DNA of 64,000 nt from contig CM065303.1 in NCBI GenBank assembly GCA_032871835.1, positions 21,826,001-21,890,000 of the forward strand, in the 5' to 3' direction. The DNA is from Dipteronia dyeriana (Eukaryota; Streptophyta; Magnoliopsida; Sapindales; Sapindaceae). Both the position numbers and the translations under genes were made by a program. The notes under the pieces are model-generated. The model was not told the DNA's origin, did no database searches, and saw only the letters and a list, made by a program, of their open reading frames with translations. Below are positions 35,344 to 48,479 of this stretch, one piece after another. The first letter of the stretch is position 1. Every line of letters begins with the position of its first letter.

Positions 35344-38300
35344 ATGGACGAAAACAACAACAAGTATGGTATTGGTGGGGTTGTTGATACGATCAAGGCA
35401 GACAAATCAATGTGGTTGATGAAGTGCCCTGCATTGGTTTCTCGCTCTCTCAACAACCTTCCTCCTCCTCCTCCTTCTGAAGAACCCACACGTCCAGTTG
35501 CCAAGGTCATTCTCTCCATCGACCCTCTTCACTCCACCGACGACTCTTCTTCTACTCAGGTAACAATAATTCACTTTGCATTTTGTGCTTTTGTTTAGAG
35601 ATTCGATGTTGTTTTTTTGTGGGGTTTTTTGTTTTGATTTTCTTGTTTAGTTTTGTGTTTGGGTGTGCATCTTTTACTGATTGGGTTGAAATTGTTGTTT
35701 TATCAAGTTGAAGTGACATTTTGTGTTGATTTCTATTTATTATTAGAGTGTGATAGGGTTGTTGTTTGCATGCATTTATGAATTTTGTTTTTTCGGTTTT
35801 GTGGTACCTGGTTTACCTTTTATTTTTTTTTTCATCTTTTCTGCCGTAAACAAGTGTCACTCACCATCTGGGTTGTATACTTGAAATTATTTTTTTCTTT
35901 AATTGGTGTCATTTGTTGGGGTTCATGGTTTTTCTTCTGTGTCTACATTTTATGTCATAATTGTATCATCTTTGTGATCTATTTTGCAATAATGTACAAT
36001 TTCTAGGAAAATCTATCTTCCATTTGTCCTTTCCAACCCAAGGGAGTATTCTTGGAAAATGAAGGTGGAGTGTTGGCTTTTTTAATGTTTGTTGAAATTG
36101 TGATTGATTTCTATGGAACAAGTTTACTGGGAGGTTAGTGATGTTTGTTTTGATAGAGTTGTTTTGTCCTTATGGAAATGAATGTCTTTTTGCTTATTTT
36201 GGAGAACTTTGTATTGAATCTTTATGTTCCATTTCGATTTAATATGGTGCTTGCAAGAGTACCTCTAAGTATGTAAAGCAATAGTGTTTTATATTTGTAA
36301 TTGCACTTTCCCTGGTCCTTTCTTCGATATGATGCTTTGTCCGGCGAAGGGAGTATTATTTGACTTCCATTTCTGTGAAGGAAATACAACTTTTTAGCTC
36401 ATTGATTCAAAAAACAAAAAATACCCTATTTCTTGGTAATCGCATACTAATAACTAACTTGTACAGAAAAAGTGAGCTCCTCAATAAAAGAAGTGAGTGT
36501 TAGCGTCGTTCTTTGTTCTGAAATTTTAACAATGAATTACCAGATTGATGACCAATTAAAGGACTTCATACCAGTGATTAGAGGGAAATGTCTATTTTTG
36601 TTTCTTTCACCTATTCGAGAAAACTGATTGTATGATTGAGTGGGGATAATTCAAACCCAGGTGGAAATATTAAACATTTTTCTACTTCATTATCACCATT
36701 TAGAACATATGTTAGACAGTTCAAATTGATAGGAAAATTATTTTCACTTGGTAAGAAATGTTGCTTTTTCTAGGGTTTGTTTGTTTCTTTATCTAAAATC
36801 TTATAAGACCTTAATTTGTTAGACATATGGATAAGTCTTACAAATTAAGATACTATAATATGTTTGTTTTTTATTTTATTTTGGATGACTTATTACAAAT
36901 GTAAAATTGATTTAGTTGTATTAGGGTTTCTTTAAAATTGGTAATTTTTGGAAAATTGATTTTTAAGGTTTTATTATGTGCGGATAAAATTGTATATGTA
37001 TGAATTGTTATAGGATATTTGTGGAAATTTACTAAAAAACTCTACTGTATCACTTTTTTAACAAAATAAAAGTAAAAAAAAAAAAAAAATTCTAAAAGAC
37101 ATATATGTCTGAAAATAATATATAAGTTGGAAAAACAAACAAAAATACTGATTTATCTTAATTTAATATATAAGAGACAATAAGTCTTATAGTGAAAAAA
37201 AACAAACAACCCCTATGCGTTTTTATTGTAATCTTTGTTTTCTTAAAATTTACTAGATCTCATTATTCATCAAATGACCGTGTTAATGATAACAGTTCTT
37301 TATGTTTTGGGATCTTAAACTTAAATATTCTGCTAATGTTTAGTTTGATTTCCTTGGTTGATATTGGGCACCATGCGAAATTATAGTTGGGTTTTGAGCT
37401 TCTTTACATGCACTATACGGTTCATGCATGCTTTACCTGTGCACATGAGATGATGCAGTAGCTCAGGACAAACGGTACAGGGATTACCTCAATAAATTTA
37501 GTGAAAAAATTTGCCTATGGTTGGAGAATGACTCTTTACTGTTAAGTTTTATCCTTTTTACTTTGGAAGACGGAAATAAATCTTACCTGTTCTGAAAATT
37601 TAGTCTATTAATTTGTTGTAGTATTTGCATCAGTGATTTTTTGGGGATTATCCTTGAAACTTTTGGAAGAAGTTGAACTAGAGTGACTCTTGTATTTTAT
37701 ATTGCTTTCATGTTCAGTAGTTTGGAAATTCTCTCTTTTTCAAGTGCCTTTATCGCCATTCGCCAGTGTCCATTTACATGAAAGTCATATTACTATTTTT
37801 GCTTTTGTTTCTACATTTCCTGTTAATGGGTTGAATTTTCTGCTAGGTTATTTTACCTTATTTTATTTTTTTTCATTTTGTATGTCACGCCCTCTGCCAT
37901 TTGGTTACTTTGATAATTATTTCTTATTCTCTGCCATTTTATATAAGTTGTTTGACTGATGTTCAGTTCACCATGGAATTGATTGGTAATGGATGTGGAG
38001 ATGCACCCAAGCGTTACTCCATGGATATGTCTAAAGATGTTATTCCAATGTCCGTGTTTTCGGAGTCATCACAAGGTAAGGATACATCTACCCATGACGC
38101 CTTTTTCTTTTTTCCTTGATATTCTCCGGGCAGGCAGACATAGTGTTTTTATAACACTCATCACCTTCTCGCTTTTCTTCGACATGATACAGCTAATTTG
38201 CACTCTGGTACTATTCCCATGTTCTTTCAAAATCTTGGTGCTGTCAATACATAAAGCCATAAAGGGTGTAAATAAAAATAAGTAGTTCATGCAGAGGGCA

Positions 38301-38571
38301 AACATGACCTCCTAACGTAGTTATCTCGAGGACAAAAATCTCTGAGTTTACAATATCTTTTATAAAAGGAAGAAAATGTTAAGACTGAGGTTCTCTGCAG
38401 AGCCCTGGCTGTAACAAGAACTTCAATACTAACCAATAAAGTGATACCAAAGTCATTCTCCCTTTCCTAGTATCAATAGCAATTTCTGATAATCCAAACC
38501 ATATGTACTGATATGCACAAAATTTAGGCACAACTATATATAGTATTTCAAGGACTTACTGCTGATAGCCC

Positions 38572-38608
<37 letters not shown>

Positions 38609-40676
38609 CGTTGAACACACACATCATTCTTTTTGTTCATTTGATGTCTAATAGTGGAAACTTTATCGAACTATAGTTATCGATTTTGGTGACATAAAAA
38701 TCAAAACTTTAAAGTCGGTTCTAGTAGGAGATTAGTAGGTTTTATGTTTTAGTGTGACCTATTGAGGCAATCACATCATATGAAAAATCATGTTATGCCG
38801 TACTTGAGTTTTGATAATTAGGAAAAGTCTGAATGCATTAGTCTCACTCTCATTGACACAGCGGGGTATAGCGAAAAATAAGAATGATCACTTTGTCGAA
38901 CCCTGAGACACACTCAGACGAACCTTGACGCAGCGACCGGTAGTTACCCAAACATAGACCGCCATGCAGGGGCCATCATTCCCTAATCTTCGTTAGAAAA
39001 TTGTGCTCTCGAATCCTCAAAGAGCATGTCGAATCCACGACAGATAAATGTTCCAAATGAACGATTTTACTAAAATCAATCAAAGGTTAAAGAAATTACA
39101 ATAAATGAAAATAATAAGACTATTTATAATAAACTAATCCTAATACGACTCGAATACGGCATTCCTTAAAAAAGACTAAAACAAGAAAATATCAAAACTA
39201 ATCAAAATCTTATAGGATTCATGACTCCTAACTTGACTTGAAAACAAAGATCAAATCTTATATAAAAGGTAAGTTTGATTTATTTTCAAAACCTAAATTT
39301 AATTCCTAATCAAACTAAAATAAATAAACTTACTAAACAAGAAAATACCCAAATTAACAAAATAAGAAAATAAAAAAATTGTTTGACATGGACCGCTGTT
39401 CCGTCGTCTTTATCCTACATCACTCGTCACTGCCGAAAGTCATTTTCTTTTGGTCCTTTTTCCAATGAGTTCTTATAAGACTTGCTATTTTGTATCTATG
39501 TGAAGATAAATGTCAAAATGTTGAGAATTACAAGCAAATAAATATTACGCGGTAAGGACTGCAAACATTTTATTCTTCTTGTTCGACTTATCCTGTTTTT
39601 GACTTGTTCTTTGAAGATATTAAAAGTTTAACTTGGGAAACTCAACCAGAGTGAGTGAAATCCTTCTGCATTGCAGGAAAGTTGTCCATAGAGGGGAAAA
39701 TATTGAACAAATTTGACTTGAGGCTTCATCAAGATAGCATGGAGAACTATGAAAAACTGTCGTGAAAGAACAAACAAATATATGACCAAAAGTAGACAAA
39801 TACAGGTTCTCTACTTATTATACTATATTGATTCGTATTTTTATTGGTTATTTGGTCACATTTCCGTCCTATTTTTGACCTCCACCTGATCTATTTTCAG
39901 GTCATTGACAATGACAAGGGATTGCTTATGAGGCCTATGTCTGGGATGCTGATTCCTACTAGTACATTTAACGTACTTCTGGCTAACTTTGTTTTGTGTT
40001 ATTTGTAATTTTATTTTGCTGTTTGCTTTTCTTGGTCACTTCTTTTGCAGTACATAAACAAGTGACAATATTTTTATAATACTTATCATCCGCCACTACA
40101 TATAAGGAGAGCTGCTGTGTTGCAATAGGAAAGTAAGAAGAAACCGTCAAGTAAGGGATCTGATGTGAAAAGGACAAGGAGGGACCGTGGAGAGATGGAA
40201 GATATTATGTTTAAGCTTTTCGAAAGGCAACCCAATTGGACTTTAAGACTACTGATCAAAGAGACGGATCAACCAGGAGTATGTATTTTGATCATTTGGT
40301 TTATGTTATTCAAGTATTTGCTTCTATCTTTGTCTACAACCATACTGATGATAGTTTTCCTGAAAACCCTGGATTTGTGTTTTCGGTTTTCATAATCGTA
40401 TCTGTTAAAAGAATAGATGAATAAATAAACAATTAACCACCTTGACTTTTTCGGGCAAGTCAAAATATCGTGTACTATCGTAGAACTGTATTTTCTTTTA
40501 ACTTTTTTGTTGTAATGTTATTAGTTTCGTTGAACTGAAAACTATTCTCTCTGCAGCAATTCTTGAAAGATATACTTAAAGACCTCTGTGTCTACAACAA
40601 CAAGGGAACTAATCAAGGATCATATGAGCTGAAGCCAGAATACAAGAGATCGGCCGATGAACCGACTTCCAAATAG
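35344..40676 (+). CDS. RAP30: Transcription initiation factor TFIIF beta subunit (RAP30), with exon 3 frameshift
   Basis: Six exons with GT-AG introns: 35344-35559, 37967-38075, 39677-39805, 39901-39972, 40129-40278, 40557-40676. The product would be about 265 residues, the usual plant length. Exons 1-2 give the N-terminal domain that pairs with the TFIIF large subunit (Trp-Leu-Met-Lys-Cys-Pro; Pro-Val-Ala-Lys). Exons 5-6 give the C-terminal winged helix (Lys-Arg-Thr-Arg-Arg-Asp-Arg-Gly-Glu, Phe-Glu-Arg-Gln-Pro-Asn-Trp, ending Tyr-Glu-Leu-Lys-Pro-Glu-Tyr). TFIIF recruits RNA polymerase II to promoters. In exon 3 the frame meets TGA at 39763-39765; the expected family sequence resumes in another frame, as if one CT of a CTCT had been lost at 39757. 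A sequencing error or a null allele are both possible. All other exons are clean and in phase. Confidence 0.88.
36773..37213. mobile_element. hAT-like MITE in TFIIF-beta intron 1
   Basis: About 440 bp bounded by inverted gggtttgtttgttt and its complement aaaaaaacaaacaacccc. AT-rich, no coding content. Target duplication not resolved. The terminal motif is shared with the element at 48480-49695. Confidence 0.5.
38573..38607 (+). repeat. C35 homopolymer in TFIIF-beta intron 2
   Basis: 35 consecutive C. Likely length-variable and prone to assembly error. On the other strand it is the same kind of tract as the G27 at 9276. Confidence 0.95.
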
Positions 40677-41107
40677 GTTTTAACTTGTTGATGAAGAATT
40701 GATTAAAACTCGTTTTACACTACTCTGCTTTTGAAACAAAATCAAGGTTTTTTTTCCAATGCAAGGGAGAAGTCTTGAGGAAGGAACGGTCTTTTTCGCT
40801 TAATATTTTGGATAGAGGTTATTGATTGCACAGTATATTACGGAATTTTTTCGGTGTAATTAAGTTTTGCAGCATGGTTAAACAAATTAATATATGTTTT
40901 TGCAAATGTGTTTTGATCATGGGATACTTTATGCTAGATGAGCTCCATCATGTTTATATATCTGTAAAAATGGAAGCAGGTTGCATTTGCTAATGTTTTC
41001 TTTATCATATTGTACGAAATCAGTTTTTTTCTTAGTGGAAGCTACTACTTAGCTGCTGAGTGCTGATTCTTAACGCATTGTTTAGAAATATGTTATTTTT
41101 GGGTTAA

Positions 41108-41618
41108 GGCCATCTCCAACCGGTCTTCAAATTTGTTTTCAATTTGAAGACCTAATATGAAATATTTATGGAATATTCTATTTTCATAATTTTATTACTT
41201 CAATCATTATTTGTTTTAAAATCTCTAAATAATAACATTTTATTATTTTACTTTATAAATGATATTCTAAACTTTCTTTGATAAAATTATTTTTTCCATA
41301 TTATCCTATTAAAAATAATAATAATATAGTTAATATTATACTCGATTGAAAGATCTCAACAACATATTTCTAATGGTATAATTTTTATAATGATTACAAT
41401 TATAAATTATAAATTATATATGATTAATTGAGTTTAATTAAAAGTGTGAGCAAGGAGATGCGAAGAAAAATAATATTATTTTAATAGAATAGTGGAATGA
41501 GGATCTTCAATTTTGAAGAACCAAAAACCAATCTTTATTCTGGAGTCTTCGTTTTTAAGATTGGTTGGCGCAAATTTAGTTTTCATTTTGAAGAAATGAA
41601 GATCGGTTGGAGATGACC
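41108..41618. mobile_element. Tourist-like (PIF/Harbinger) MITE
   Basis: 511 bp. The ends are ggccatctccaaccggtctt and the inverse of ggtcatctccaaccgatctt. Flanked by a 3-bp target duplication taa (41105-41107, 41619-41621). Non-coding interior. The 3-bp TSD and GG-C start fit PIF/Harbinger derivatives. Confidence 0.8.
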
Positions 41619-41621
41619 TAA

Positions 41622-44349
41622 GAACCTGTCGGGACTCGGGATTACATGAACCGGATAGTCCATGATTGTGATTTGTGGGTGGGGAGGCATGCCCAAATGT
41701 GAAAAGTGAGATATAGACCCAATTTGGTATTGATTTACCTGCTGCTTTTATGATTTCAGACCAATGGTAGGGTGTTTGGTAAATTATGGGAAAGTGTTTT
41801 TGACCACTTTTAGCTTCTTCCAACTGAGTTCTTAAAAAGTTACAAATATATGCTTTTGGGAATCAACTTCTGCTTTTGCAAATCCTGCTATAGTGTTTTT
41901 TAATGAAATTTTACCCAGCTTTTCTATTTTGTCCTTAGCCTTTCATTACATTTACCAAAATCATCAGATATTTACCTTTGAAGCATTATTCCTTTGAAGT
42001 AAATCAGATCCAGACCTCGTGAATCAAGCACTGAGAACTCACGAATCACCAGACCTCTTTTCCATAAGCGACAAATGCAGTTCGATTTTATGATCAGTCT
42101 TGGGATTAGGTTTTGTAATTTATCAAATGCAGTTCCTAAATTCTGTTTTGTTATACTCTTGATGTTTGATATACCATCCCCTCTTTTTTTTTTCCATACT
42201 TGTTGCTTGCTGTGTTCTTTCTTCTCTGCTTGGTAGAACATATTATTGACCTTGTAGAGACAGGAGACAAAAAGGAAGTGAATCTTGACTTTCGGGGCAT
42301 ATATACCTTGTCCAAATAGAAATTAAAACTCGTCTAAAATTATCCTTAAATTTGTCAAAATATTTTAAAAGCCAAAATCAACATCACATGTAGCATTGTA
42401 GCTCGTGACGAAATGAAAATATAAGACCATCAATTCAATTTTATTAGCTGATAGAAGGTCATGCTAACAAGATTGAATCCTCTATGGTCTGGTTTTTTAC
42501 TGCCCTGTTTTTGAAGAACTAAATATAACAACAACAAAATTGAAGTCAAATATATATATATAATATTGACAGAATGTAATAGTACTGTTATACAAATCCT
42601 GTTGATAGAAGAATTGGTTGAAAATGGCAAATAATTAATTATCTCTTGTTTGATTTCTATTTGGCAAAAACTAAAGATAGCTCCATATTGTTCATGTTGA
42701 ACTCACCATAATTTAATTGAATCCGTGTTTGCTTTGACCAACTTTAAGCATGAACATCTATAGGTGTAGATATTATTTTCCAAATTCTAGACATAAATAT
42801 ATAAATATGAAATGAAACTCAACTTCTGCTGTCTATTTAATATTTATACCCTTTTTCAGCTGTCTACTAGCTTGTTTGTAGAATTCCATAACTTCATCGA
42901 CATTTATATACTCTACTGGTTGTTAATTAGTAAAATTCCTTCTTCAAATGAATATTAAAAAAAATCTGCGGAGAAGTATATAGCTAAGAACTCAGAGCAA
43001 GCAAGCACCAGTTTCAATTATTAAATATCTTCTAATTAAATTTTTCTATCAGAAGACAAATGAATGGCAGTTTCACTACACTTAATTAGTATTAATTCCC
43101 CTCCCCCACCCCCCCCAAAGAAAAAAAGAATACATATTCTTTGGAAACTTTCTAGGATTCTCTTTTATAAATGGGTAGAAAATGCATATAATTTTTCTCA
43201 TGTTTGGGACAGCGATTGTGTGCTAGATTGTGTATGAAGTTTGCTTGTCATTTTGATGATATTTTATATGTTCTTTGAATTCAATTGTAAGTATTTCATT
43301 GGATATTGATGATGAACAAGTTAAAGTGATTATTGTCAAGCGTTTAGGAAAAAGTTAAGTGAGGCACGTGAAGACCAATTAAATCGAGAGTTGTGGAATT
43401 CATAAAGTGGTGGTAAAAAAAAATTGAGTATTCTAAATGATATGTCAGGTTATTCTTATGAAAATCAAGTAAAAATTGTTATTGATACATGACATTTCAT
43501 AACTAAATTAGAAGAAATGCACAACGAGATAGAGATTTTAAGTGAAGAGATTAATGAAGAAATGAAAATCAATGCATATGAAGAAGATCCGGGAAAACGA
43601 GAAATGGAAATGTTAAAAAATATAATTGCACAAAGTTTAATGAGTGCGCGCACTTAACAATTATTTAAAAAAATTCATACGAAAAAACTCATGTAATATG
43701 TTTCATAATGTTATGTTTGATAGTTTTCGTTTATATAAAATATCATTTTGGGTTTGCATAATTTAATATAAATATCATGACCAACTTACATTTGTTGAAT
43801 TACATAAGAGAAGAATGTGATCTTGTTTTTAATTTTTAAAAATTAATTAATGATAATTTTATTATATTATTATTATATTTTGTAGTAAAGGAGAAATAAT
43901 TATTATTATAATAATAATTTTAGTTCCAAATATTAACCTTCATTTTTAGTTATTAAAATCCCTATTAAAAAATTGTATTCAAGTTCATCAAAGAATTATA
44001 GTGGATAATGGCAAGTTTTATTACAATAGTATCCTTTTAGTAATTTTACACAATCACATCACTTTTTACTTCCAGTTTGTTAAATACATTGAAATCGTCT
44101 TTGGTTCTCGCATAATTTTTTTTAAAATCAATTTACCAAACACTCAGTTGATTCTTTTCATAGTAATTTCAAAAGCAATTTCCCTCATGACAGATCCAAA
44201 ATCAATTTTTCTACAGCATAACAATGTTAAATTAGGTCATACATCTCTTGAACGGGAGAAATGTGCTCATAAAACACCAGAAAGTGTTTTATATTTATTT
44301 TAGTATTTTATATTATTATCAATAATGGATAGAAATTGCCATGTGGTAG
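41622..44349. other. Intergenic, mostly featureless
   Basis: AT-rich. No gene supported apart from the short coding remnant at 43383-43657. Small TA and poly-C patches occur (about 42552, 43110). Open frames at 41972-42241 and 42430-42630 have no recognisable feature. Confidence 0.4.
43383..43657 (+). pseudogene. Short coding remnant, Glu/Lys-rich, family unknown
   Basis: Plus-strand reading from about 43490 to the TAA near 43655 is open, with coding-like composition: Lys-Leu-Glu-Glu-Met...Glu-Glu-Ile-Asn-Glu-Glu-Met, then Pro-Gly-Lys-Arg-Glu-Met-Glu-Met-Leu. The same frame carries stops further upstream. It looks like the charged C-terminus of a transposon or host protein, but I do not recognise it. 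The minus-strand open frame over it has no feature. Confidence 0.3.
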
Positions 44350-44354
44350 AAGAG

Positions 44355-45222
44355 TGTTGACGTCGTTTTCTGGATTATGCTAGAAAAACCAACAAGGACT
44401 GGATTTTGGTTATTGATTCAAAGAGAAAGAGATGCAGAGAGAGTAACAAAGACAAGTTTTACGTGGTAAAACTCTGATGGTCGGAGAAACATCCACGGGT
44501 GGTTGAAAGATCAACCAAACCAAAATCCACTAAGAGAATAAGATGTTTTTACAAGCTCTCGATCTCCCTTTTTCTCTCTGTATTATTTGTGATTACTGTA
44601 TGCTATATTGCCTATATCTTTTTTAACCAGATTATGGGTCTATTTATATACTTATAGAACCCTAATCCGCTTTGTACAAGTAATACAAGATATTTGTATT
44701 TAATTGTGATTTGGTTACTTGCTCGAGGTTGATTTGTCTTCTTTCCTGTTTCGGAGTCTTTTATGGAAATCGAGTGGGATTCTAGTAGTGTAGTTCAATT
44801 TGACTTGTTTCCTTATAAGAATGTAGTCTTCGAAAAGGAATCAAGTTGTTTCCTGATTGGGGGACTCTTCTAACTTAAAGGTCCATTATTTGGGATTCCT
44901 TCATGACGAATATCTTCGCGTATTTAATGACTTTAACCAGTATGATAAGTTCTTATTCGGGTTGTATTTACTCCCGAGTAAGAATGATACATGATGGTCC
45001 CGAGTAGTGCCGTTTGAGCCCGAGTGGAAGCGTTGTTTTAACCAGTCCCGAGTGTTGTTAACTGATCCCGAGTAGGGCTTTATTCAGTATATGCTTACTC
45101 GGGCTTTCTCCTCTTTAATGACGCCTCGTAGGATTTTTCTCGGATGCCCATTTAAGCATCCACCTGGCTATTTTTTCCTTACCGTCAATGACGTGTATGC
45201 CTGGTAAAATTTACATACAACA
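44355..45222. mobile_element. Solo LTR with perfect target duplication
   Basis: 868 bp with tgttgacg...tacaaca ends, flanked by identical pentamers aagag (44350-44354 and 45223-45227). No interior or second LTR, so it arose by recombination between the two LTRs of a retrotransposon. Contains several cccgagt repeats near 44990-45110. Confidence 0.85.
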
Positions 45223-45227
45223 AAGAG

Positions 45228-46670
45228 TACTTGCAATCCTTCTTTTTTTTTCTTTTTCTTTTTCTGTTATATTTTTTGAAACGGTACTTTTAATCCCTCC
45301 AAGAGCACGTGTTTTACAATCTTTTCTAGAAAGAATTTGTTGGATTTTAAGAAAATTTAAATGCAGTTTTTTTAATTCTAATATTACTTCCTTGTTGTGA
45401 ATCAGTGAATGTATATTAAATTTGATCTCATTTGTGAAAATACTCACTGTTTTGATTAGGATAATTTTTATAGATAGTCTATGCCCATTTTCATACGAGT
45501 GATATGTATAGTTTTCTCTTCTTTTTTGGAATCTTATACCGAACATCTACCCCACAACTAAAGCTATAAATTCGGACTGGACCGGTCCGGCCCAACTAGG
45601 TCCGACACGTTTGGCCCGTTTTTGAAAACTGGTCGGGTATGGTCCGTGCCGTTCCAGAGAGCAGGCCGGACCAGGTCCGGTACGTTTTTAAAAAGCATGG
45701 TCCGCCACGTACAGCACGACACGGTGGTCTGTACCGATCCGTTGGACTTGGCCCGCTGACGTGGCGTGCTGTGGCGGGTCGGTCCGGCAGACCGGCCACT
45801 TCTAACCTAGCAAGTGGCACGTCAACGTGTCAGAGTTGGGCTGACACGCGATCTCAGCAGACCGGACCTGATCCAACCCATTTTTATTAGCAGGCCAAAC
45901 GGATCAACCCTTTATACCTGATCCATTTTTATACCACTACCCACAACATTATTTAAAAAATATGTACGGTAAAATTTGAATTTCACACTGTAAACATAGA
46001 ATGAAAGTGTGTTTATATTATGAAAGTTTAAACGACTTGTGTAAAGAGAACTCTTAATATTAGGATTTTACTCAAAACAAAAAACAAAAAAATTGTCGTC
46101 CCCTAAATTTTATCACTCATTTGGTTATCATGTAAAGATACGGAAATTGGAAAACACAATTTATTGAATCTGTGTACTAGTTAAGATAAATAATTCTTTG
46201 ATAATTTAAGAAGAAAAAAAAGTAAAACAAAATGGCTTAGGAAAATATACGATAGACGTGTACATTATTTTATATAAATAAAGTCTTTTCCTTTGAAAGT
46301 AAAACTTATTTTATTCGTTTAAAGTTTGAGTGGTTTTACATTTTTCATTTATACATATGAAAAGGGTTTAAATTTGATATTTATCTATAAAATTACAAAT
46401 TGTGAGATAACCTCTTCCTTTTAATGGGATTACTTTTCAGGTCATATTTCTAAGGTTGATCTCAAAAAATCTCGGAGATTTCTAACTCCATATTAACAGC
46501 AATAAAAAAAAATCATTTGGCAATTAAAACGGAAAGACATAGAGTTGCATTTACTGTATATGACATTAATTATCAAGTTTATTGTTAGATTTTTATAATA
46601 TTTTATTATTTAGTTTATAAAAATCTAGCATCATTATTCATTTGAGTCGTCATAATATGCAACGATAAAA
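45228..46670. other. Intergenic with a GC-rich repeat island
   Basis: 45560-45900 is strikingly GC-rich for this window, with recurrent ggtccg and gaccgg words. It resembles repeats seen near plant DNA-transposon ends, but termini were not found. Overlapping open frames on both strands there are compositional. The rest is AT-rich and without features. Confidence 0.4.
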
Positions 46671-46674
46671 AATA

Positions 46675-47765
46675 AAGGGAAAATTGCACAAAAATACCCT
46701 GATTTTAACTCATATATGAGGTAGAATTCAGTTTGTCTTAAATACAAGATGATACCCTTGACCTTACGTTTGGCCGTTAGTTTTAAATGCAGTGTTAACC
46801 ACTGAAGGATAGTATTTTCATTTAACTAACAAAAAGCATATAAGTGTTTTGAGTAAATAAAAAATTAATTTTTTTAATAAAACCTTATCTCATTTTCTCT
46901 ATCTCTCGATTCTTACTTGTCGTCGTTTGTCTCCCCGTGTCTGGTCGCTTGTCAGGTTCGATCATTGTCGAGTTTTGGAATCGACTAGAGCAAGTGCTTT
47001 GTCGTCATTGACTAGCTCGACGGTGGCAGAATCGCGTTCAAGGATGAAGTTCTCATGGTAGGTGAGTTATTGGAGGGGATTGGAGATGTATAGACAGTGC
47101 CGGTGTCGGTGGTGGTGAGGACTGAGGCGTTTGCTAATGGTGGGGGATGAATCCATGGAGACTTTGAGTTTTAATTGATTTTATTATTATTATTATTATT
47201 GAGAATTCTAGGTTGATTTTATTTTTAAGATTTTTAGATTGGTTTTCTTTTGTCTGAGCTATGTGTAATCCATTGAGTGAAATGAATTTGGATATTTTTT
47301 TTTCTTTATTCGAGATCTTTGTTAGTTTTTTTTTTTTTTTGGGTCTTGTATGGGTGTTGAACCAATGAAATGGGCAAGAATAGTGAAATTGTGTAAATGG
47401 GATGGGATCATACAGAGATCTGGTGAGTATTTTTTGTTGGTCTTGGTTGGGTGCTTGCATTGGGTGTCATATATTTATGTGGATTTGGATGTCATATATT
47501 TGTGATTTTTGATTGTTTGATTTTTTTGTCTTCATCGGATACGATGATTTGGGATGATTTCTCATTCTCTATCGAAGAATTGGACAATGAACTTCAATGG
47601 AGATCTGTTGATATTTTTTTAATAATTTTTTTTAATTAATTTTATAAGATATTAGTTCAAGGGCATTTTGGTATTTTTGAGATTAAAGTTAATATCATCG
47701 TTATATTTAACGGTCAACCCATAAGTCGAGGGTATTTTTTTTTGTGTTTTTGGCAAAACTAGATT
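46675..47765. mobile_element. TIR-bounded element, possible MULE derivative
   Basis: The left end (attgcacaaaaataccct) and the inverted right end (gttttgccaaaaacac, then aaataccctcgactta) share an outer repeat. Inner segments gttagttttaaatg and gaccgttaaatata also correspond. The interior 46890-47160 has higher GC and coding-like words but no open frame worth naming. No target duplication was found. Confidence 0.4.
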
Positions 47766-48479
47766 TTACATATGTATTAAATGTCCGTTTAGAAAAGCTT
47801 GTCTATTGGTTAAAAGAGTTTTTTTAATTAAAAAAAAAATTAAAAAAAATGTGTCGTTTGGTTGTCACTCAGTAAAGTTTTTAGATGATTAAAAAAACTA
47901 TTTTACGTTTACTTGGAAAAGCTCAAATTTTAGACTTTTTCAAGTAGAACTTTTTAAGTTTTTTTAATAACACTAAAAAGTCTAATATAACTCTATTATT
48001 TAAAATAGCTTTTGAACATTTTGGTAATCTTATCATTTAAAAAAGCTTTTTCTAATGATCAACCAAATGATCAACATCTTCCTATTAAACGTTCTACTTG
48101 TAAAATGTCTATTTTAAAATATCTATTCCTAAATGATCTATTTGAAGAAACTATTCGTTCTTCGAAACGAATAGTAAATGTTGTGGTATGTTTGTGCAAT
48201 TTTCCCAAAAATAAAAATAAAGTCAACCGATGCATACAGCAGATTACCTAACCTATGCTGTCCACGAACCAATAATATAATAAACAAAAACAATAATATC
48301 ATATATTCAAAAAAAAAAATCCTTCTATACAAGTTAAGATATTTTTACATAATCAAAACTAAAATATTATTCATTCTTTTATTTTTATTTATTTTTTATC
48401 CTTTTTTGACAAAATAAGGATTAGGAGGGAATTATAATTCAGATCTAAAAAAAGAAGATGACCGGCCAGTATGACTGAA

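Noticed and set aside
40165..40463. Separate small genes at the 3' part of TFIIF-beta
   Set aside because: They are out-of-frame or intron-extended readings of exon 5.
45596..45890. Open frames in the GC-rich island
   Set aside because: Both strands are open because of biased composition; peptides are low-complexity Arg/Pro/Gly.
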